Shown here in pieces: positions 7,831-16,800 of a DNA stretch of 16,985 bases. The stretch lies in contig CAKPKI010000029.1 in NCBI GenBank assembly GCA_934167135.1, forward strand, positions 1-16,985, read 5' to 3'. The number at the start of each line of letters is the position of its first letter. Positions within the stretch are counted from its first letter, which is position 1. This stretch comes from an uncultured Clostridia bacterium (GTDB lineage Bacteria; Bacillota; Clostridia; TANB77; CAG-508). The notes beneath the pieces are model-generated. The model was not told the origin of the DNA. It worked only from the letters and a program-made list of their open reading frames with translations, and did not search any database. The translations under genes and the position numbers were made by a program.

Positions 7831-10800
7831 TGCCTCTGCCTCAGTATCTGTCTGCTTTAGAACAGTATATATTGTAATATCTGTTTGCTTATTTTTATTT
7901 TGAAATTTGTCTGTTACTTTTCCTTGTGGAATTCTAATTTTTAATTGTTTAGTATTTGAATCATATCCAGAAAATGTGAATGTATATTTTATTCCATATT
8001 GTACTTGTTTGGTTTCTCCATTTACTGTTTTTGATTCTTTTAATGGTTCACTTGTAAAATCTCCTTTAGTAATTTTTGATGTTATATCTTCTGTACCAGC
8101 CAAAACACTTATGTCTGCTTTTGTTAATTCACTCTTATCCCAATACTTATCAGTTACTTGGAATTGAATTGTTGCAGTTTTATTTTTTCTGTCTACTGTT
8201 GAACTTACCTTTTCAATATATGGATCTACTACATCGACTATTTCTTCATCAGATGCACTTCCTCCTGGAAGACTTATTCCTGATGTTATTGTTGTTACCA
8301 CATTTGGATTTCCTAAAGTATCTTTAATTTTTGCCTCAGGTATTCCTACTGTTATTGCACCACTGTAGTCAAGATATTTATCTCCTTCTTTTATTTGAAG
8401 TTGCTCCAGATTTGATATTGTTAATACATATCTTTCACCTATTACTTTATTGCCTTGTTTTAAAGTTCCATTTTCTGCATATATTACATTTTCTTCAATT
8501 GGTGTCGGATTTGAAAGACTTACATTTATATCTTTACCTGGTGTTTTTCCATCAATACTGATAGTCAAATCAGAGCTTTGCAAGCTTGTTGATTTTGTTG
8601 AATCATAATATTTATCTATCATATCAAATGTCATTGTAAATGTTTTATCTTCTTTATTTATGTCTGATGTTGTATATACATAACTTACTTCTGGTCTTAC
8701 TATATCAGAAAAATCTTTTATTTCAGTTGTATCATTATTTATATTGTTTCCTCTTTTATCTCTTGCAGCTTCTGGTTTTATTACAATTTTTAATTCTCCA
8801 CTATATTCTCTGTATTTTCTTCCAGTTTCCAAAAATTTATCATCTTTTTCTTTTATTTCACTTAATTCTAGTTTATATTGATGTCCCACAATCCTTTCAC
8901 TTCCATCTATTATTGTCTTTATTGGTTTTATTTGTAAATCATCTGCATTAGTTAAAGTTCCTAATTTCTTTTTAATTTTATCATCTATTTGTACATTATC
9001 CATAAAAACACTAATTTCATCTGTTGTTATCAATTTTGTTTCATCATAATTTTTATCTGTTACATTAAATACTAAAGTTTCTTTATTATTTTCTTCATCA
9101 CTTGTTTTTTGTACATAATAAATTCTTGGTCCTGTTACATCAATATTACCTAATTGCAACTCTTGTTTTTTAGTTGAATTGCCATATTGGTCTGTTACAA
9201 CTCCAGCTTCTATGCTTAATGCTATATTTCCTCCGTTTTCATTTCTATATTGTGCCGTATTTCCTATTATTGGTTCAGTCGGAGTAAATGTTGTATAGCT
9301 ATTATCAGAAGACTCTATTTCTGATAGTGTTAATATATATTCATATTCTTCATTAGCTTTTATTGCAGTTGGTCCTTCTACTTTTTTTACAATTGCAGTT
9401 GATGTTAGTCCATTTACTATTACTGTTATATTGTCTTTTGTTAGTTCAAATTTAGTTTTACCCGTATTTTCTGTCAAATATTTATCCTTTATTCTTAGTT
9501 TTATAACTCCTGTATCTGGATTTATATATTCAACTGACCATACTGGGTCTACTACATCTACAACTTTTTTATCTTCATCATTTCCTCCTGGTTCATTTTT
9601 TCCTATTGCTATTGTTGTTGCTGGACTCTTATTTCCTGACATATCTGTTATTGTTCCTTCTGGGAATGATAATGATAAATATCCACTATAAGTATATCCA
9701 TCACTTATTCCATTTTGACCTTTTTGTTCTAGATTTCCTATTACTAATTTATATGTCTGTTTTGTTATTATTGACTTTCCACTTATTGTTTCTGTTTCTT
9801 CACTTTCTAATGTTAGTGTTTTTGTTATATCTTTATTTAATTGTGTTTTATTATAATCATCTATTCCTACTGTTATTGAACTTGCATCATATGTTCCATC
9901 TGCTTTTTTAGTAAATGCTGTATTTGCTCTATATTTATCTGCTACTGTAAATATTGTTGTTAGTGTTTTATTTTCATGATTTATATCACCATCTGCATAT
10001 ACATATGTAAATTCTGGTTTTATTACATCTGCAAACATTGCATCTTTTGAATTTGTTTGTACTGTTCCTTCTGATATTTTGTTATTTGCTCTTGTTCCAG
10101 ATTCTTCTTCCATATTTTTATTTCCATATATATCTGCCAATGTTCCTTGTTCTATTTCTGCTGAAATGTTTCCACTGTATTCTTTATAGTATTTTCCGTC
10201 TTTTCTTGTGTTTACTAAATTTGATATCTTCAATACTACTTCTACATCTTTTGCTTTTGTTATGCTGTTATCTACACTTGTTGTACTTATTATTTCCTTT
10301 TTTACTGTCCTATTGAATTCTTCATTTTCTGTATCTGTCTTTCCATCTAGTTTTAATGTTATTTGGTCTACTGTCAATGTACTTGTTAAATTACTTACAT
10401 ATGTTGTTCCTGCTTCTTGGTTTGTTCTTCCTGTTAATGTAATTGTTATATTACTATTTTTACTATCATTTGGGTCTATATTTACTTTTGTTGATTCGGC
10501 TTTTCTTACCCATTCTGTTCTATATCTTGCATTTATTGTTCCTCTTGTGTATGCAATTGTTGTTGTTGAACTTGTACTTAACTTAAATGCTTTTGTTGTT
10601 TGGAATATTGATTCTGTTGCATATATTACCGCACTTCCTGATTTTCCTGTGTTTGTGAACATATTATTATGTGTATCTGCTATTTTTGTAAATGCTGGTC
10701 CTAAATCTAATAATGTCATTGCACCTGAACCTGTTCCATTAAACATATTATCCATATTTGTTACATTTGTTGTATAGAACTTATCTCCTAAATCTAGTGT

Positions 10801-13800
10801 TGTCATTGCTGTTGATCCTGTATTAGCAAACATATTGCTCATATTTAATACATTCTTTGTATCAAAGTTACTTCCTAGATTTATACTACTTACAGTTTCT
10901 GCCGTGCTTCCTACTGCTTGGAACATTCCATTCATGTATTTTACTTTAGTTGTGTTAAAATTGCTACTTAAATTTAGAGTAGTTAGCTTTTTCATTCCAC
11001 TAAACATTTCTGCCATGTTTGTTACATTAATTGTATTAAATTTGCTTCCCATTTCTAATGATGTCATCAAGTTGCTTCCTGTTTCTTTAAACATTGCACT
11101 CATGTCTGTTACATTACTTGTATTGAAATTGCCTCCTAATTTTAAGTTCTGCAATTTTTCATGTCCTGTTGACTCAAACATACTAGACATGTTTGTTACT
11201 GTACTAGTATTGAATTTACTTGTTTCATCTTGGCTTCCTAAACTTAATGCTGTCATTTTTGTATATCCTGTTTGTTTAAACATTGCACTCATATTTTCTA
11301 CTTTACTTGTATTAAAGCTACTTCCTAAGTTTAATGATGTCATTGCTTTATATCCTGTTGCTTCAAACATTGCACTCATATTTGTTACATTACTTGTATC
11401 AAAATTATTTCCTAATTCTAATGTTGTCATTGCATTGTATCCTGTTCCTCTAAACATTCTATACATATTTGTTACATTTGAAACATTTAGTCTACTTAAA
11501 TTTGTTATTACTTCTGTTTCTGTACATTTGCTAGAATATCCTATATATGTAAATAACTGTGTTGAATTTTGGTTTGCATATATTTCGCTACTGTCTATAT
11601 CATAATTTAAGTTTTCTTTTACTGTTTGATTATTTGCTATATGAACTTTATATGCTCCATTTTTCTTTTCACTATCTACATACCACGCAATTATTGATTG
11701 GTCTCCTTGTGCTGATACATCCCATGCTCTTGTTGTATCTATAATTTGCTTTGTTGAATAATCATATACTGATGTAGATATTGTTTTTTCAAATGTTACA
11801 TTATAAATGTTTTGTCTTTGTATTGTTGTATTTCCTAAGAATCCACTTGTTGGATCAGCTTCTGATTCTGCACTTTTTAATACATTATAAAGTATAAATT
11901 CTTTTTCTTTATTAAAGTTGTTGTATTTGTCTTTAACTTTATCTTTTGGTATTTTTACTTTTATCTGGTTAATATTTGATTCAAATCCAGTAATTGTTAG
12001 CTTATAATTAATTCCAATTGTAACTGTTTCTTCCCCTGTTCTCTTTTCTGTTTCTGTTGATGTCTTTTCTAGTTTTACTCCTGATGTTATTCTAGTTCCA
12101 TCTATATATACTTCCATATCATTTGTTGTTAATGTACTTGTATCAAAATATTTGTCAGATACTCTAAAATCAAGTGTTGCTGATTTATCTGATATATTTG
12201 TTAAAGAGTCTATTTTCTCTATAAATGGATCTACAACATCAACTATCTTTTCATCTGATGCACTTCCTTCTGGAATATTTATTCCTGATGTTATTGTTGT
12301 TAAATTATTTTGATTACCTGTTGTATCTTCAATTACATTTTCTGGAATTATAACACTTATTACACCACTATAATCCAAATATTTATCACCATTTTTTATT
12401 TGTGTTTTTTGTAGATTTGATATTGTTAAAACATAATGTTTACCTATAACTTTCCTTGTTCCATTAACCTCATCATAATAGTCTGAAACCATTAAAGTTT
12501 TGTCTTCATCATCTATTATTTTTGAGTTCGAATCATTAGAGTTATTTCCAATGGTAACTTTTAAATCACTTTTTGTTAATGCTTTATTAGTATTTTTATA
12601 ATATTTGTCTATAATATCAAAAGTCATTGTGAATGTTTTATTTTCTTTGCTTATATCTGAATCTGCATATACATATCTTACTTCTGGTTTTATTAAATCT
12701 GTAAAATTTTCTATTGTTTTCTTTTCTTCATTTATGTCATTTCCTCTATTATCTCTTGATGCAGTTGGATTTATTACCACTTTTAGATTTCCACTATATT
12801 CTCTATATTTTCTTCCTGAACTTAGGAATTTTGTATTATCTTCTATTATTCCACTTAACTCTAATTTGTATTGATGTCCTACAACTTTAGTTTTTCCATT
12901 AATTACAGTTTTTATTGGCTTAATTTGTAAATCATCAACTGTATCTAATGTTCCTAATTTTTTGCTTATTTTATCATCAACTTGTATTCCATCTATAAAT
13001 AAACTTAATTCGTCTGTTGTTATCAATTTTGTCTCATCATAGTTTTTATCTGTTACATTAAATATTAGTGTCTCTTTATTGTGTTCTATATCACTTATTT
13101 TTTTAACATAAAAAACTTCTGGTCCTACTATATCAAAATCACCTATTGGTAAACTTTGTTTTTTTGATGTGTTTCCATATTGATCTGTTGCTACACCTGC
13201 TTGAACTATCAATTTTATATTACCACCATTTTCATTTCTATATTTAGCAGTATCTCCAATTATTGGTTCAGTTGGTGTAAATGTAGTATATCCTCCATCT
13301 ATAGGTGCTAGATTAGATAGTGTTAATTGATATTCATATTCTTCATTTTCTTTTACTACAGTTGGTCCTTCTAGTGTTTTTACGATTGCTGTTGAAGTAT
13401 CTCCATTTACCTCTACTAATATTTGATCTTTAGTCAAATCTAAACTGGTCTTTCCTGTATTTTGTGTTAAATATTTGTCTTTTACTCTTAACTTTATAAG
13501 TCCTTCATCTATATTAGTATCTTTTACAAACCACACAGGATCTACAACATCTATAATTTCTCCATTGCCACTTCCATTTGGTTCGTCTTTTCCTATTGTT
13601 ATTGTTGTTTCTCTACTTTCATTTCCCGATTCGTCTTGTATTATACCTTTTTTGAATGATATTGACATATATCCACTATACATATAACCATCTTTTGTTG
13701 TATCTAAGTTTGTAATTGTTAGTTTATATTTTTCACCTATTTTTGCATTAGTATTTGGATCTTTTACATCTTCTACATAACTTATTTTCTTTGTTATTGC

Positions 13801-16800
13801 CTTATTCAATTCTGTTTGATCATAATCATCTATTCTTACTGTTATACCACTTGTGTCATATTCACTATTAGATAATTTTGGAATATTTAATTTTCCAAAG
13901 TACTTGTCTACAACATCAAATGTTACATCTACTCTTTCTTTGTCTATATTTTCTCCTTCTCCTCGAACAATTGTATAATCTGAAGATTTATATGTGACTT
14001 CTGGTTTTACAAAATCAGTAAACATTGCATTTGTTGTATTTTTTCTTATTTCATCTGAGTTTTCATCTTCTAATGCTTCATTAATTCTATTTCCATTTGA
14101 ATCAACACTTGTATTAGCATTTCCATACTCATCTTTTAATACTCCTTGCTCTATTTCTAATTTTATACTACCACTCCAGTCTTTATAAAGATGTCCTATT
14201 TTTCTTTGTTCTTCTTCAAAATTAGATAATGTTATCGTTTGTAATATGTCATTAGACTCAGTATCTTTACTTGCATTTCCTATACTTTGTTCAGTTATTA
14301 CTCTGTCAGTTATATCATTTCCTTCTACAAAAACTTTTATTTTGTCTTTTGATAATGAACTTGTTACATTACTAGAATATTTACTTTTTGGTACTTCACT
14401 ATTAGTAGTTCCTCTTAAAGTTATTTTTATGCTTTCATTTTCTTTATTTATTTCAGTCTTTTCCTTTATCCATTCAGTTTTATATCTTGCATTTATTGTT
14501 CCTCTTGTATATGCAATTGTTGTTGTTGAACTTGTACTTAACTTAAATGCTTTTGTTTTTTGGAATATTGATTCTGTTGCATATATTACTGAATTTCCAT
14601 TTTTTCCTGTTTCTGTAAACATTTCATTATTTGTATTTGCTATTCTTGTAAATATTGGTCCTAAATCTAATAATGTCATTGATATAGCTCCTGTTTTCTT
14701 AAACATCTTACTCATATTTGTAACATTAGCTACATAGAATTTACAACCTAAATCTAGATTAGTCATCAATTTATATCCAGTTTCTTCAAACATGCTAGAC
14801 ATGTTTTCTACAAGTTCTGTGTTAAATTTATTTCCTAAATCTATACTTTTCATTGCTTCATGACCTGTTGAAGCAAACATATTAGACATGTTTGTTACTT
14901 TACTTGTATCAAAATTATCTTTTAATTCTAATTTTTCCATCTTAGTATATCCTGTATTTGCAAACATACTACTCATATTAGTTACTTCTGTTGTATTAAA
15001 TTCTCCACCTAATGTTAGACTTGTCATATTTTTATAACCAGTATTTTTTAACATATCTTCCATGTTTTCTACACTACTTGTTTCTAATCCACTCAAGTCT
15101 AATGTTTTCATTGCATTATATCCTGTTGCTTGGAACATACCTTTCATATTTGTTACACCTACTGTATTTAATAGATTTAGATTAGTAATAACCTCTTCAG
15201 TTGTGCACTTTGTTGAATATCCTATATAATTAAACAAATATGTTGAATTTTCATTAGCAAATATTTCACTGTTACTTAAATCTTCTCCGTCTTTTTTGGC
15301 TCCATTGTTTGCTATATGAATTTTGTAAGTTCCATTTCTTATTTCACTATCTACATACCATGCTACTATTGATTCATCTCCCAATAATGATACATCCCAT
15401 GCCCTTGTTGTATCTGTAATTTTACCTGTTGAATGATTATATATTGAACTTGGAATCACTTTTTCAAATGTAACATTATAAATGTTTTGTCTTTGAATTT
15501 TTGTATTTCCTAAAAATCCACTTGTTGCTTCTGTTTCAGTATCTGTATTCTTTAATACCCCATATATTGTTATATCTGTCTGCTTATTTTTATTTTCATA
15601 TTGATCTGTTACTTCTCCTTGTGGAATTCTAATTTTTAATTGCTTAGCATTTGAATTATAACCTGAAATTGACCATGTATATTTTATTCCATATTGTACT
15701 TGTTTAGTTTCTCCATTTACTGTTCTTGATTCTTTTAATGGCTCACTTGTTAATTCTCCTCTACTAATTCCTGTTGTAACTTCATTTCCGTCAACTAAAA
15801 CTTTTATTTTGTCTTTTGTTATTTCACTCTTATTCCAATATTTATCAGTTACTTGGAATTGTACTGTTGCAGTTTTATTTTTTCTATCTGCTGTTGAACT
15901 TATTTTTTCAATGTATGGATCTACAACATCAACTATCTTTTCATCTGACACACTTCCTCCTGGAAGGTTTATTCCTGATGTTATTGTTGTTGCAACATTT
16001 GAGTTCTCTAAAGTATCTTTAGTTTTTAATTGTGGAATTCCTACTGTGATTGCACCACTATAGTCTAAGTATTTATCTCCATTTTTTATTTGAAGTTTTT
16101 CTAAATTTGATATTGTTAATACATATCTTTCACCTATTACTTTATTGCCTTGTTTTAGCTCTCCATTTTCCGTATATTTTATATTTGCTTCAATATTCGT
16201 TGGTTCTGAAAGTGCTACACTTATATCATTACCTGGTGATTTGCCATCAATATTTACTGTTAAGTCAGAACTTTTTAATTTTGTTGATTTTGTAGCATCA
16301 TAATATTTATCTATTATATCAAATGTCATTGTAAATGTTTTGTCTTCTTTATTTATGTCTGATGTTGCATATATATAATTTACTTTTGGATTTATTAAAT
16401 CTGTAAAATCATTTATAGTTGATCTTTTATCATTTATATTATTTCCTCTTTTATCATTTGCTGCATTTGGGTCTATTACAACTTTTAATCCACCACTATA
16501 TTCTCTATATTTTCTTCCAGATTCTAAAAATTTGTTATCATTTTCTTCAAATCCACTTAATTCTAATATATATTGATGTCCTACTGTTACAACATTTCCA
16601 TTTATTACAGTTTTAATTGGTTTTATTTGTAAATCATTTGCATCAGTCAATGTTCCTAATCGTTTTGTTATTTTGTCGTCAACTTGCAAATCATCTATAA
16701 ACACACTTATTTCATCTGCTGTTACTATCTTTGAGTCATCATAGTTTTTATCTGTTATATTAAACACTAATCTTTCTGTTCTTTGTTCGTTATTTGTTAT

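Larger units (their letters stand above)
14470..15525 (-). repeat. Gene A S1 LRR domain
   Basis: N-flank with TSGFLGNT, AWDVS, SIVAWY and YIGYSTKC; from 15156 only six DUF285 repeats plus a terminal TNNEMF unit; cap ESIFQKTKAFKLSTSS and connector YTRGTINARYKTEW. It is the shortest LRR domain in the window, about three repeats fewer than S2 and S3. Confidence 0.88.

Noticed and set aside
10835..11605. Long plus-strand reading frame (256 codons) opposite the S2 LRR repeats, and a similar one at 7013-7534
   Set aside because: Both lie antisense to conserved DUF285 repeats and just mirror their 29-codon periodicity. The A-rich coding strand leaves few stops on the other strand. No ribosome binding site or independent protein character is seen.
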